In this document: in pieces, positions 27,481-35,614 of the stretch
Layout of the letters: each line of letters starts with the position of its first letter
How positions within the stretch are numbered: the first letter of the stretch is position 1
Assembly: GCF_003999195.1 (NCBI RefSeq)
Contig: NZ_RJVR01000263.1
Coordinates: forward strand, 1 to 59,122
Origin: Streptomyces soli
GTDB lineage: Bacteria > Actinomycetota > Actinomycetes > Streptomycetales > Streptomycetaceae
Length of the DNA stretch: 59,122 nucleotides
Reading direction: 5' to 3'
The notes under the pieces: model-generated
The model's database searches: none
What the model saw: only the letters and a program-made list of their open reading frames with translations
Told to the model about the DNA's origin: nothing
Position numbers and translations under genes: made by a program

Positions 27481-28800
27481 CTACGCGTGGCCATCCTCCA
27501 GCATCTCCGTCACGAGCGCGGCGATCGGCGAGCGCTCGGAGCGGGTGAGGGTGATGTGCGCGAAGAGCGGGTGGCCCTTGAGCTTCTCGACGACGGCGAC
27601 CACGCCGTCGTACCGGCCCACCCGCAAGTTGTCGCGCTGGGCGACATCGTGAGTGAGCACCACGCGCGACCCCTGCCCAATTCGTGACAATACGGTCAAA
27701 AGCACGTTCCGTTCGAGGGACTGTGCCTCATCGACGATGACGAACGCGTCATGCAGCGAACGGCCCCGGATGTGCGTGAGCGGCAGGACCTCCAGCATGC
27801 CCCGCGCCACGACCTCCTCGATGACCTCCTTCGAGGTCACCGCAGACAGCGTGTCGAAGACCGCCTGCGCCCACGGGCTCATCTTCTCCGACTCGCTGCC
27901 CGGCAGATAGCCCAACTCCTGCCCGCCCACCGCGTACAGCGGCCGGAAGACCATCACCTTCTTGTGCTGCTGCCGCTCCAGCACCGCCTCCAGGCCCGCG
28001 CACAGGGCCAGCGCGGACTTGCCGGTGCCGGCCCGGCCGCCCATCGACACGATCCCGATGTCCGGGTCGAGCAGCAGGTCCAGCGCGATGCGCTGCTCCG
28101 CGCTGCGGCCGTGGATGCCGAAGGCCTCGCGGTCTCCTCGTACGAGCCTGACCCGGCCGTCGTCCGTCACGCGCCCGAGTGCCTTGCCTCGGTCGGACTG
28201 CAGGACAAGTCCGGTATGAACGGGCAGTTCGGACACTTCGGGCACGAAGACCGACTCCTCCTGGAAGAGTGAGTCGACGTCCTCCGCCGAGATCTGCAGT
28301 TCCTCCATCCCGGTGTAGCCGGAGGTGATCGCCAGTTCGGCCCGGTACTCCTCGGCCAGCAGGCCGACCGAGCTAGCCTTGACGCGCAGCGGCAGGTCCT
28401 TGGACACGACGGTCACGTCATAGCCCTCGGCCTGCAGATTGCGGGCCACGGCCAGGATGCGGGAGTCGTTGTCCCCGAGTCGGAACCCGGCGGGAAGCAC
28501 CCCTGGGTCCGAGTGGTTCAGTTCGACGCGGAGCGTGCCGCCGAGCTCGCCGGTCGGAATGGGCGCGTCCAGGCGCCCGTACCGGATCCGGTACTCATCG
28601 AGCAGCCGCAACGCCTGGCGGGCGAAGTAGCCGAGTTCGGGATGGTTGCGCTTGGCCTCCAACTCGGTGACCACCACCACGGGGAGCACAACCTCGTGCT
28701 CGTCGAAGCGGGTGAGGGCATTCGGGTCGGCAAGCAGCACGCTGGTGTCGAGTACGTAAGTGCGCCGGTCGTGCTCACGGCGATTCTTGCTGGTCACCAC
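27481..28800 (-). CDS. PhoH family protein with N-terminal PIN domain (PhoH2)
   Basis: A 439-residue PhoH2-type protein: PIN RNase domain (about 12-150, [15 protein letters not shown], acidic [11 protein letters not shown]) fused to a PhoH ATPase/helicase (Walker [16 protein letters not shown], Walker [11 protein letters not shown]). Related mycobacterial proteins unwind and cleave RNA and are linked to toxin-antitoxin systems; no antitoxin gene precedes it here. Start is one of two adjacent GTG codons at 28800/28797. Followed by a dispersed palindrome. Confidence 0.93.
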   Translation of the reverse strand: MVTSKNRREHDRRTYVLDTSVLLADPNALTRFDEHEVVLPVVVVTELEAKRNHPELGYFARQALRLLDEYRIRYGRLDAPIPTGELGGTLRVELNHSDPGVLPAGFRLGDNDSRILAVARNLQAEGYDVTVVSKDLPLRVKASSVGLLAEEYRAELAITSGYTGMEELQISAEDVDSLFQEESVFVPEVSELPVHTGLVLQSDRGKALGRVTDDGRVRLVRGDREAFGIHGRSAEQRIALDLLLDPDIGIVSMGGRAGTGKSALALCAGLEAVLERQQHKKVMVFRPLYAVGGQELGYLPGSESEKMSPWAQAVFDTLSAVTSKEVIEEVVARGMLEVLPLTHIRGRSLHDAFVIVDEAQSLERNVLLTVLSRIGQGSRVVLTHDVAQRDNLRVGRYDGVVAVVEKLKGHPLFAHITLTRSERSPIAALVTEMLEDGHA

Positions 28801-29093
28801 GTGTGGACGAACCCCCTCGGGGAGAGGTCGGGGTGCGACTGCGTCGCGCGGGACTGGGCCGGGACCGACCGCGAGGGCCGGTCTCGGCCCTCCGAGTCGA
28901 CGCGGTCGACGCTGTCTGTGTCAAGAGCGATAGACAGCTCGTCCGTGTGCAATGGGCCTCCCGGGCGGACGGCCACATGCCGCCCGCTACTGTCCGGCAC
29001 CCATGGTCCGGATGCCGGTCTGACCGGTGTATTCCCTCGAAAGTGCAGGCCTATGCGGCTGCATATGACAACGGTAGACCGGAACCCACGGAT

Positions 29094-29867
29094 TTACGCT
29101 CCATAGCGACGGTGACGTGCGGCATAGTCACGCAGCGCACGCAGGAAGTCGACCTTCCGGAACGCGGGCCAGAAGACCTCGCAGAAGTAGTACTCGGAGT
29201 GCGCGCTCTGCCAGAGCATGAAACCGGAAAGCCGCTGCTCACCGGAGGTGCGGATGACCAGATCGGGGTCGGGCTGGCCCCGGGTGTAGAGGTGCTCGGC
29301 GATGTGGTCGATGTCGAGGATCTCGGCGAGATCCTCGATGGAGGTGCCCCGCCGGCCGTGCTCTTGGAGGAGGGAACGGACCGCGTCGGCGATCTCCTGC
29401 CGGCCGCCGTAGCCGACAGCGACATTCACCAGAATGCCGTCGACACTGTCGGTGACCTGCTCGGCCTCCTTGAGGACCTTCTGCGTGGCGGGCGGCAGCA
29501 GATCCATCGCCCCGACGTGGTGCACCCGCCAGCGGCCGGATTCGGCCAGGCCGCTGACCGCGTCCTCGATGATGCCCAGCAGCGGTACGAGCTCGTCGGC
29601 CGGGCGGTCGAGGTTGTCGGTGGACAGCAGCCACAACGTGACGACCTTGACACCGGTCTCCTCGCACCAGCCCAGCATCTCGGAGATCTTGTCCGCGCCG
29701 GCCCGGTGTCCCTGCTCCGTCGTGCCGCCCGCGGCCTTGGCCCAGCGCCGGTTGCCGTCGAGGATCACGCCGATGTGCTTGGGGCCCTGCGTGAGGTCGA
29801 GGCGCCGTCCCACCCGGCGGGCGTAGAACTCGACCACGCTGGTGCGCACCAGGTCGTGCAGATTCAT
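29094..29867 (-). CDS. uppS: Isoprenyl transferase (cis-prenyltransferase, UppS-type)
   Basis: A 257-residue enzyme that condenses IPP onto allylic diphosphates to make polyprenyl carriers for cell-wall and glycan synthesis. The catalytic region is IGVILDGNRRWAK; TLWLLSTDNLDRP and the C-terminal VIRTSGEQRLSGFMLWQSAH are typical. ATG 29867 has GGAGGG upstream; an earlier ATG (29897) is less likely. Streptomyces has several paralogues, so the exact chain length is unknown. Products could feed the DPM- and GT39-type enzymes at 54-59 kb. Confidence 0.93.
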   Translation of the reverse strand: MNLHDLVRTSVVEFYARRVGRRLDLTQGPKHIGVILDGNRRWAKAAGGTTEQGHRAGADKISEMLGWCEETGVKVVTLWLLSTDNLDRPADELVPLLGIIEDAVSGLAESGRWRVHHVGAMDLLPPATQKVLKEAEQVTDSVDGILVNVAVGYGGRQEIADAVRSLLQEHGRRGTSIEDLAEILDIDHIAEHLYTRGQPDPDLVIRTSGEQRLSGFMLWQSAHSEYYFCEVFWPAFRKVDFLRALRDYAARHRRYGA

Positions 29868-29923
29868 GCGGGGGCCCTCCTGCGCTGCGGTCGTCACCCG
29901 ATTGCCACCCTACCGGGTGACGC

Positions 29924-30595
29924 TCACCACCCCGCCGCCAGGAGTACGCCGCCGAGCGCCCCCAGCAGCATGAACGGCCCGAACGGAATCGCCGTCTTAC
30001 GGTCGGCCCGTCGCAGGGCCAGAAGGGTGAGTCCCGCCATCGCGCCGAGAGCGAAGCCGGCCAAAGTACCCGCAAGCACCGCCCCCCATCCGTACCAGCC
30101 CAGCGCCATGCCCAGCGCCGGGGCGAGCTTGACGTCGCCGAAGCCCATCCCGGCCGGGTTGATCAGGTGCAGCAGGAAGTAGAGGGTGAACAGCGCGGCC
30201 CCGCCGAGCAGGGCGCGCGGCCATGAACCGCCGTGCCCGGGCAGCAGCGCGCACACCCCGAGCCCGGCCGACGTCACCGCGCCCGCCGGCAGGGTCAGTA
30301 CGTCCGGCAACCGCAGCACCGCCAGGTCGACCCGCGCCATCAGCGCCCCGGCCGGCACCAGCAGCAGCCAGACCCCCAACTCGGGCCTCGCGCCGACCCT
30401 CAGAGCCACCGCCGCACACGCCACCGCGCACACGACCGCCAGCGGCACCCCGCCCGGCCCCCGGCCCAGCCAGCCCCGCGCGTCCCGCCAGGGCAGGTCG
30501 GGCTCCACCGAGAGCCGGTAGGCCGCGCGCGGGAGGGCGAAGCCGCCGGTCACCAATCCCCAGACGGCCGCCGCGGTTGTGAGGTAGACATGCAC
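29924..30595 (-). CDS. A24 family prepilin peptidase (TadV-like)
   Basis: About 223 residues, six or seven membrane helices. The aspartyl-protease motif GFGDVKLAPALGMALGWYG and the upstream aspartate in MARVDLAVLRLP are visible. It processes Flp-type prepilins and should serve the pilin at 33.3 kb. GTG 30595 (VHVYLTTAAAVW, then PRAAYRLSVEPDLPWR) matches family N-termini better than a GTG at 30628. Confidence 0.88.
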   Translation of the reverse strand: MHVYLTTAAAVWGLVTGGFALPRAAYRLSVEPDLPWRDARGWLGRGPGGVPLAVVCAVACAAVALRVGARPELGVWLLLVPAGALMARVDLAVLRLPDVLTLPAGAVTSAGLGVCALLPGHGGSWPRALLGGAALFTLYFLLHLINPAGMGFGDVKLAPALGMALGWYGWGAVLAGTLAGFALGAMAGLTLLALRRADRKTAIPFGPFMLLGALGGVLLAAGW

Positions 30596-30621
30596 CGGGC
30601 CGACCGTACACGGGAGAGGTT

Positions 30622-30981
30622 TTGGCACGCTTGCGCTTGCGGGACGGCAGGGCCACGCTCCGGCTCGGCGACGACATGGACGTACCGCTGGAGATCGCCG
30701 CCTCCTACCGTGCCCGCACCCGGGGCCTGTTGGGCCGCGACGGCCTGGACGGCGATGTGCTGCTGCTGACCCCCGCGTCCAGCATTCATACCGTGCGGAT
30801 GCGCTTCGCCATCGATGTCGCCTACCTCGACCGCCACTTCCGCGTCCTCGCCGTCCGCACCATGCCCCCCGGCCGCCTCGGCCGGCCCCGGCTGCGGGCC
30901 CGACACGTCCTGGAGGCGGAGGCCGGTGCCATGGCCGCCTGGGGGCTGCGGCCGGGGGCGACCGTACGCGTCGTCAGCTGA
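30622..30981 (+). CDS. DUF192 family protein
   Basis: A 119-residue DUF192 protein: RTRGLLGRDGLDGDVLLL, SIHTVRMRFAIDVAYLDRHF and HVLEAEAGAMAAWGLRPG. No signal peptide, so probably cytoplasmic; function unknown. TTG start at 30622 with GGGAGAGG upstream. Divergent from the prepilin peptidase at the edge of the Tad region; DUF192 genes are often seen near Tad loci as I recall. Confidence 0.88.
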   Translation: MARLRLRDGRATLRLGDDMDVPLEIAASYRARTRGLLGRDGLDGDVLLLTPASSIHTVRMRFAIDVAYLDRHFRVLAVRTMPPGRLGRPRLRARHVLEAEAGAMAAWGLRPGATVRVVS

Positions 30982-31045
30982 GCCGGCCATGTCCGACGTC
31001 CACGAGGTCACCCGCCTCACCACCGCCGACCCCCTACGTCATCGC

Positions 31046-31179
31046 CCAGGCCCTGGGCCCGGCACGGCACCGCCGCCCTCATCGTCGACGACGACAACGC
31101 GCCCGCCCGGCGGCTCTACCGCGCCCTGGGGCTGGCCTACCGCCCGCTGCGCGCGGCGGCCGTCGCCACTGCTGCGTGA
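31046..31179 (+). pseudogene. C-terminal remnant of a GNAT acetyltransferase
   Basis: One frame reads HGTAALIVDDDNAPARRLYR, ALGLAYRPLRAAAVATAA and stop; the DNAPARRLYRALG block is the end of GNAT acetyltransferases. The acetyl-CoA-binding motif upstream is missing, and the ATG at 30990 opens a different frame (MSDVHEVTRLTTADP) that may be the original N-terminus. So the gene has lost its middle. Confidence 0.55.
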
Positions 31180-31210
31180 GCCGATTGAGGAAGATGCCTG
31201 GCCTCGCGAA

Positions 31211-31323
31211 CAAAAAACGGGCCGGTTCGCAGGGGGGGAGAGCGAACCGGCCCGAGGGGGGGTTTCCACCGTACCGCGTGTGAGCTGGCCTTCCACGCGA
31301 AGGTCATGAGGGAGATGTGAAAG
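31211..31323 (-). ncRNA. 6C-like small RNA
   Basis: Read on the minus strand: a TATAAA -10 box (31334-31329), then about 110 nt holding two runs of seven C (near 31260 and in the loop 31241-31231), the second in the 11-nt loop of a perfect 13-bp hairpin (CGGGCCGGTTCGC / inverse, 31254-31218), ending in six T (31217-31212). Two C-rich loops and a rho-independent terminator are the hallmarks of the actinobacterial 6C RNA. The first C run is not cleanly in a hairpin in my folding. It lies 130 nt from the OmpA-like gene. Confidence 0.6.
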
Positions 31324-31455
31324 TTCCCTTTATAAATGGTCTCATCCAGCGCCCCATTTGACCTGAATGGCCTAATTAGGTCGATACTCCCGCTCTCCAC
31401 ACGCCCGCAACGTGCCCGACACGTAACTCCCCGTATCCGCCCCTTGGCGAGGTCT

Positions 31456-32109
31456 TTACGAGGCGGGGGTGAACGTGATCTCCACCCGGCGGTTCTGCCG
31501 GCGGCCCGCCTCGGTCGAGTTGTCCGCGATGGGGTAATCCTCGCTGTAACCCCGGACCTGGAACGAGTAGCCGGTGGTGGAGGACGAACCCAGCGCCGTC
31601 GAGAGGATCTTGTAGACGGCATCGGCTCGCTTCTTCGACAGCACCTTGCCGTGTTCGTACGAGCCGAGGTTGTCCGTGAAGCCGAACACCCGGATCGGCG
31701 TGGTCACCTTCTTGGCGGCGATGTCGGACGCGATGGCCTTGATACGGGACGCGGCGGTGGGACTCAGCGTCGCACTGTTCTTGGCGAAGAGGACATCTGC
31801 CTGAAGGGCATACGTCACGGTGGAATTGGACTCCTGGTGCCGCTCCTCGCCATCGCTGGCGGTCGCGGTCTTCGACGTCGAGGAATCCGTCACCGACACG
31901 ATGTCCAGCACCTTCGGCGCCGCCAGCGTCGCCCCCTCCGGCAACTCCAGATCGGGGTCCGACGCATCAATCTTCATCGGCGCGCTCGGCGTTGGCTGCG
32001 CCGTCGGATTGTCATCCCCGTACGCCGTCACCGCCGCCCCCGGGATCAGCACAAGAGCGAACGCGAGCGCCGCAGCTGCGGTCCCGGGACGGATACCGGG
32101 TCGGGGCAT
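31456..32109 (-). CDS. OmpA-family peptidoglycan-binding protein of the Tad region
   Basis: A 217-residue secreted protein with signal peptide (TAAAALAFALVLIPGAAVTA) and a C-terminal OmpA-like domain: ALQADVLFAKNSATLSPTAA, IRVFGFTDNLGSYEHGKVLS and the end STEAGRRQNRRVEITF. It probably anchors pilus components to peptidoglycan. GGAGGGG precedes the ATG. It is the last gene of the minus-strand run after a lipoprotein gene. Confidence 0.9.
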   Translation of the reverse strand: MPRPGIRPGTAAAALAFALVLIPGAAVTAYGDDNPTAQPTPSAPMKIDASDPDLELPEGATLAAPKVLDIVSVTDSSTSKTATASDGEERHQESNSTVTYALQADVLFAKNSATLSPTAASRIKAIASDIAAKKVTTPIRVFGFTDNLGSYEHGKVLSKKRADAVYKILSTALGSSSTTGYSFQVRGYSEDYPIADNSTEAGRRQNRRVEITFTPAS

Positions 32110-32112
32110 CGC

Positions 32113-32709
32113 TCACCCCTCCGAGATCTCGATATTGGCCGGGGGCATCGTCGGCAACTGGAACTGCACCTGGGTGGTGGATGCGGGCGGTGCGGGGAAC
32201 TGGGCGAAGAAGGGCCGGGTCTCGTTGGACCGGATGCCGGTCAGCCCCATCGTGCACAGGCATTTGCCGTCCGTGTCGCGAAGCACGTAGTAGCGCTTCT
32301 TACCTGCGAGATCAACCAGCACCGCACCCGCCACAGAGGCGCCCGAACTGGCAACGGCCAGTTCGTTCCCCTGCCAGTCGACCGCGTTGAAGACCGACGT
32401 CCCGTTATTAGTGATGGTGCCCTTCACCGTCACGAAGCCGCCCGAGTCGCGGCTCGCTTCGTTGACGGTCACGACCATGTTCTTCTCGCCCTTGATCTGG
32501 GCGAGCGTCGCGGTTGGATCGGGTGTCGGCGAGGACGACCCCTGGCTTGACCCGCCGGCGTCGCGGCTCGCGCTGGACTTGGTCTGCGACGAGCCATTGG
32601 ATTTCTTGCCGCCGCCTCCGCCGCAGCCCGCCAACGCCAAGGTGACACTGACCGTAATCGCCACAACGACAGTCGCCCAGCGGCCTCTAGCCCGCTGCTG
32701 GATGCCCAT
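32113..32709 (-). CDS. Tad-associated lipoprotein of unknown function
   Basis: About 198 residues with a lipoprotein signal (ATVVVAITVSVTLALAGC), a Gly/Ser/Thr-rich linker (to about 65) and a beta-type domain (MVVTVNEASRDSGGFVTVKG, FNAVDWQGNELAVA). I do not recognise the domain. ATG 32709 (GGGGG upstream) is chosen; a GTG at 32730 that overlaps the TadG-like stop is possible. Three bases separate it from the OmpA-like gene. Confidence 0.8.
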   Translation of the reverse strand: MGIQQRARGRWATVVVAITVSVTLALAGCGGGGGKKSNGSSQTKSSASRDAGGSSQGSSSPTPDPTATLAQIKGEKNMVVTVNEASRDSGGFVTVKGTITNNGTSVFNAVDWQGNELAVASSGASVAGAVLVDLAGKKRYYVLRDTDGKCLCTMGLTGIRSNETRPFFAQFPAPPASTTQVQFQLPTMPPANIEISEG

Positions 32710-32722
32710 GGGCCCCCGTTCT

Positions 32723-33301
32723 TCACTCACTGAGATGGACGGAGAAGAACTCCGCGAGGTTGAGTTTGAAGTCGTTGGTGGTCGGGTCGACGATCACTTT
32801 CTGACCGGCGCAGATGAACGTGACGGTATTTCCAGAGGCGCCGTCAGCGGTGCAGCGGGACTGGACGACTGCTGTCGCCTTGGCCTTCGCATGCATTGTC
32901 TCGGTGCCGTTGACCACCGAGTTGCCCACGGTCCCCTGGGTGCGGACGCCAACGGTGTATCCAGGAGGTCCGTCCACTCGGGCACAGCTCGTCCGGTCGG
33001 CTTGGTTGTCATTCGCGTAAGTGGCAGCGGCGTCGCAGGCCCCGGCCCCGTCCATGCCTTCGCCGTTGAGGAGATTCTTCAGCGCGCCAATGTCGCCCGC
33101 CTTAAGGGAGTTGAGGAAGTCACCTTCGATGCCGTCGCGGGTGGCACGTGCCGCGCCGAGGGCCGCCGCGTCGGCGGCGGTCTGGGCTTTGTTACGGGTG
33201 ACGGAGGCTTGGCCAACAGCGAAGAACGCGAAGGCAAGGAAGAACAGTGCCCCCACCGCCACGATGTAGAGGCCGAGGGTCTGCCCCTCGTCGCCAATCA
33301 G
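32723..33301 (-). CDS. TadG-like pilus assembly protein (start uncertain)
   Basis: A frame with an N-terminal EGQTLGLYIVAVGALFFLAF segment and RNKAQTAADAAALGAARATR, the hallmark of Tad minor pseudopilin-like (TadE/G) proteins in actinobacteria. About 190 residues; the rest is extracellular with four cysteines. No ATG, GTG or TTG in this frame lies near the expected start. The best candidates are CTG at 33301 or ATT at 33298, both overlapping the pilin stop codon, implying coupled translation from a non-canonical start. Confidence 0.75.
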   Translation of the reverse strand: MIGDEGQTLGLYIVAVGALFFLAFAFFAVGQASVTRNKAQTAADAAALGAARATRDGIEGDFLNSLKAGDIGALKNLLNGEGMDGAGACDAAATYANDNQADRTSCARVDGPPGYTVGVRTQGTVGNSVVNGTETMHAKAKATAVVQSRCTADGASGNTVTFICAGQKVIVDPTTNDFKLNLAEFFSVHLSE

Positions 33302-33507
33302 CCGCCGGAGCTCGTGATGGCGGTGATCTGGTCCAGAATGCCGGTCAACACGGCGCGTCCGATGTCCGTCGTGCCCGCCAGCACGCCAATGATCACCGCG
33401 ATCACCACCGCGATCCCCAGGTACTCGAACGACGTCTGGCCCTGGTCGCCGGTCGCTCTCGACCACGCTCGCAACGCAAGCATCTGTTTCGCAACCCACC
33501 TGCTCAT
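33298..33507 (-). CDS. Flp-type pilin
   Basis: A 69-residue prepilin: short basic leader, then GDQGQTSFEYLGIAVVIAVI and IGVLAGTTDIG. The G-Q-T-S-F-E-Y pattern gives the prepilin peptidase site, a glutamate at +5 and the conserved tyrosine, followed by the hydrophobic helix. ATG 33507 has GGGAG upstream; an in-frame ATG at 33534 would add nine residues. Two TTGC palindromes lie about 150 bp upstream. Confidence 0.85.
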   Translation of the reverse strand: MSRWVAKQMLALRAWSRATGDQGQTSFEYLGIAVVIAVIIGVLAGTTDIGRAVLTGILDQITAITSSGG

Positions 33508-33648
33508 GACTGCAGCTCCCAGCTTCTGTCGCATGAGGAAAGCCAGCTACCGCGCCCCTTGCGCGGCGCCGGGTGTCGCAATCGCCACGGGCAGCGCTGT
33601 CGACGGCAAGGTCATCCACGGCGCACCGCCTCTCACTGCTGGCGCTGA

Positions 33649-33678
33649 TTGCAGGTGCAAATTTGGTTGCGAGTGCAA
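33649..33678 (-). promoter_or_regulatory. Paired TTGC-GCAA palindromes upstream of the pilin
   Basis: TTGCAGGTGCAA (33649-33660) and TTGCGAGTGCAA (33667-33678) are two similar palindromes whose centres are 18 bp apart. They sit in the 261-bp gap between tadC and the pilin (pilin start 33507). The repeated half-site and spacing are those of an operator bound by two dimers. No regulator is identified. The remainder of the gap shows no convincing gene. Confidence 0.5.
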
Positions 33679-33768
33679 ATGTACACCGCAACCGCCGCCC
33701 ACCGCAGCCCATTCCGGGCCAACCGGCGCACCCAATATGACGGCTGTCGTCACTACCCACCACCCTCC

Positions 33769-34674
33769 TCAGCCATTCCCGAAGAGGTCTGCGAAGTTGA
33801 TGCGGGAGCCGAGGATGGTGCCCGTCATCAGAAGGATCATGGTCGCGGGGACGAGGAGGGTCGTAATCACGCCAGTTGCTCGGGGGACGGTCCGGGCGGC
33901 GCGGCGGCGGGCGTTCTGGGCTTCGGTGCGCCGCATGTCCTGGGCGATCTGGAGGAGGGTGCGGGCGATGGGGGCGCCGAGTTCCTCGCCTTGTTGGAGG
34001 GCGGTGACGAACTGGCCGACCTGGTCGCTGCGGTTGCGGCGGCGGAGTTGGTCGAAGGCGTCGCGGCGGCTGACGCCGACGTCCATCTGGCGGAGGGCGA
34101 CGCGGATTTCGTCGGACCAGGGCCCCTGGTAGATCGTGGAGACTCGCTCGAGGGCCTGACGGAAACCGAGCCCTGAGCTGACGACGACGGCGAGGACGTC
34201 GAGGAAGTCCGGGAGGGTGCGCTCGATCTGGTCGCGGCGTTTGCGGATGGCCAGCCAGATGCCGAGGTCGGTCCAGCCGAGGCCGTACGCGATCATGAGC
34301 GCCGCCAGCAGCCAGTGACCGGCCCGCAGCAGCACGAGGGCGGCGACTCCGCCGAGGACGCCGTAGACGGCGCGGCGGGCGGCGTAGCGGTCGACGGTGA
34401 GGCCGTAGGGGTGGCCGGCGTGGTCGATGCGGGCGCGGACCTTGTTGACGCGGGCGGGGCCCATGAGACGGAGGACGCGGGGGGCCCAGCGGATGCCAAG
34501 GCGGTCCACGGCGTTACCGACCTTGGTGGTGCGGGTGCGGCCGACTTCCAGGGCCAGTTGGAGGTCGGAGGGAAGCTTGACCTCGGAGCGGTAGAGGCCG
34601 ATGCCGTAGACGACGCCGGTGACGCCGGCCGCCATCAGCAGCGCGAGCGCGAGTCCGATCAGAGCCATGTTCAT
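33769..34674 (-). CDS. tadC: TadC, type II secretion F-domain pilus protein
   Basis: About 301 residues. The N-terminal helix (MALIGLALALLMAAGVTGVV), a central helix pair and the T2SSF domain (LPDFLDVLAVVVSSGLGFRQ, QFVTALQQGEELGAPIARTL) with C-terminal helices TGVITTLLVPATMILLM are visible. It pairs with TadB to form the inner-membrane platform for the TadA motor. Its ATG (34674) overlaps the tadB stop (TGATG), with a GTG one codon upstream. Confidence 0.92.
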   Translation of the reverse strand: MNMALIGLALALLMAAGVTGVVYGIGLYRSEVKLPSDLQLALEVGRTRTTKVGNAVDRLGIRWAPRVLRLMGPARVNKVRARIDHAGHPYGLTVDRYAARRAVYGVLGGVAALVLLRAGHWLLAALMIAYGLGWTDLGIWLAIRKRRDQIERTLPDFLDVLAVVVSSGLGFRQALERVSTIYQGPWSDEIRVALRQMDVGVSRRDAFDQLRRRNRSDQVGQFVTALQQGEELGAPIARTLLQIAQDMRRTEAQNARRRAARTVPRATGVITTLLVPATMILLMTGTILGSRINFADLFGNG

Positions 34675-35612
34675 CACACGTCGATCCGTGACATGCGCCG
34701 GATGAGGGCGAAGCCGACGACGTACAGCGCGAGGGCGACCAGGACCGCGATGCGGCCGGCGCTGGAGCCGGTCATGGCGCTGAGCGAGCCCGGCATGATC
34801 TGGTTGAGGAGGAGCAGGGAGCCCAGGCCGATGACGGGGACGGCGTAGGCCGTGACGGTGACCTGGGACATCTGGGTGCGGATTTCGCGCCGGGTCTCCT
34901 TGCGCTCCTCCAGGGTGACGGTGAGATTCCGCAGCGACTCGACAACCGATCCGCCCGCGCGGCTGCTGAGCACCAGCGTGGAGACGAGGACGACGAGTTC
35001 GCGGCTGGGGAGCCGCTCCCGCAGCTCGTCCAGGGCGTCCTCGATGGAGTGGCCGAGGGCCATGGCGTCGGCCACCTGCTTGAGCTCCTCCCCCGCCGGG
35101 GCCTCGAGCTCGTCGGCGGCCATGCCGACGGCCGTACGGAGTGCGAGTCCGGCCTGGGTCGCGTTGGCCAGGACGCGGGACAGCTCGGGCAGTTGGGCGA
35201 TGAAGCGCTCGTTGCGTACGCGCTGGCGCCACCTCAGGAAGGAGGTGACGGCCCAAACGGCCAGGAGGGCCGCGATGGGGCCGAAGAAGGGCGCGAGGAT
35301 GACGTGGGCGAGGATCCAGGCGCCGGCGGTGACGCCGATGGCCGCCGCGGTGAACTGCCCCGGGGTCAGGTTCGTACCGGTGGCCGCGAGGCGCCCCGCG
35401 AGGCGGCGGCCCCATGCGGTGCGGCGCACGCGGCGGTCGAGGCCGGAGAAGGGGGCGGAGTGCCGCTGGACGGCCGGGACGTCTGCGAGGCGGTCGACGA
35501 GAGCTGCGCGGTCGGCGCGGCCGCCGGCCCACGCGTGCAGGCCCCAGACCGCGAGGACGAGGGCGACGACGGTGACGGCGAGGACGAGCCACGCCAGTTG
35601 GCCGGACGTCAT
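34674..35612 (-). CDS. tadB: TadB, type II secretion F-domain pilus protein
   Basis: A 312-residue inner-membrane platform protein: N-terminal helix (LAWLVLAVTVVALVLAVWGL), middle helices and T2SSF core with LPELSRVLANATQAGLALRT and VLSSRAGGSVVESLRNLTVT. Two bases separate it from tadA and it overlaps tadC, so the three are one operon. Confidence 0.92.
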   Translation of the reverse strand: MTSGQLAWLVLAVTVVALVLAVWGLHAWAGGRADRAALVDRLADVPAVQRHSAPFSGLDRRVRRTAWGRRLAGRLAATGTNLTPGQFTAAAIGVTAGAWILAHVILAPFFGPIAALLAVWAVTSFLRWRQRVRNERFIAQLPELSRVLANATQAGLALRTAVGMAADELEAPAGEELKQVADAMALGHSIEDALDELRERLPSRELVVLVSTLVLSSRAGGSVVESLRNLTVTLEERKETRREIRTQMSQVTVTAYAVPVIGLGSLLLLNQIMPGSLSAMTGSSAGRIAVLVALALYVVGFALIRRMSRIDV

Positions 35613-35614
35613 GG

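Noticed and set aside
33547..33753. A 68-codon frame between tadC and the pilin
   Set aside because: No ribosome site and no recognisable feature; the stretch contains the paired TTGC palindromes and reads better as a promoter region.
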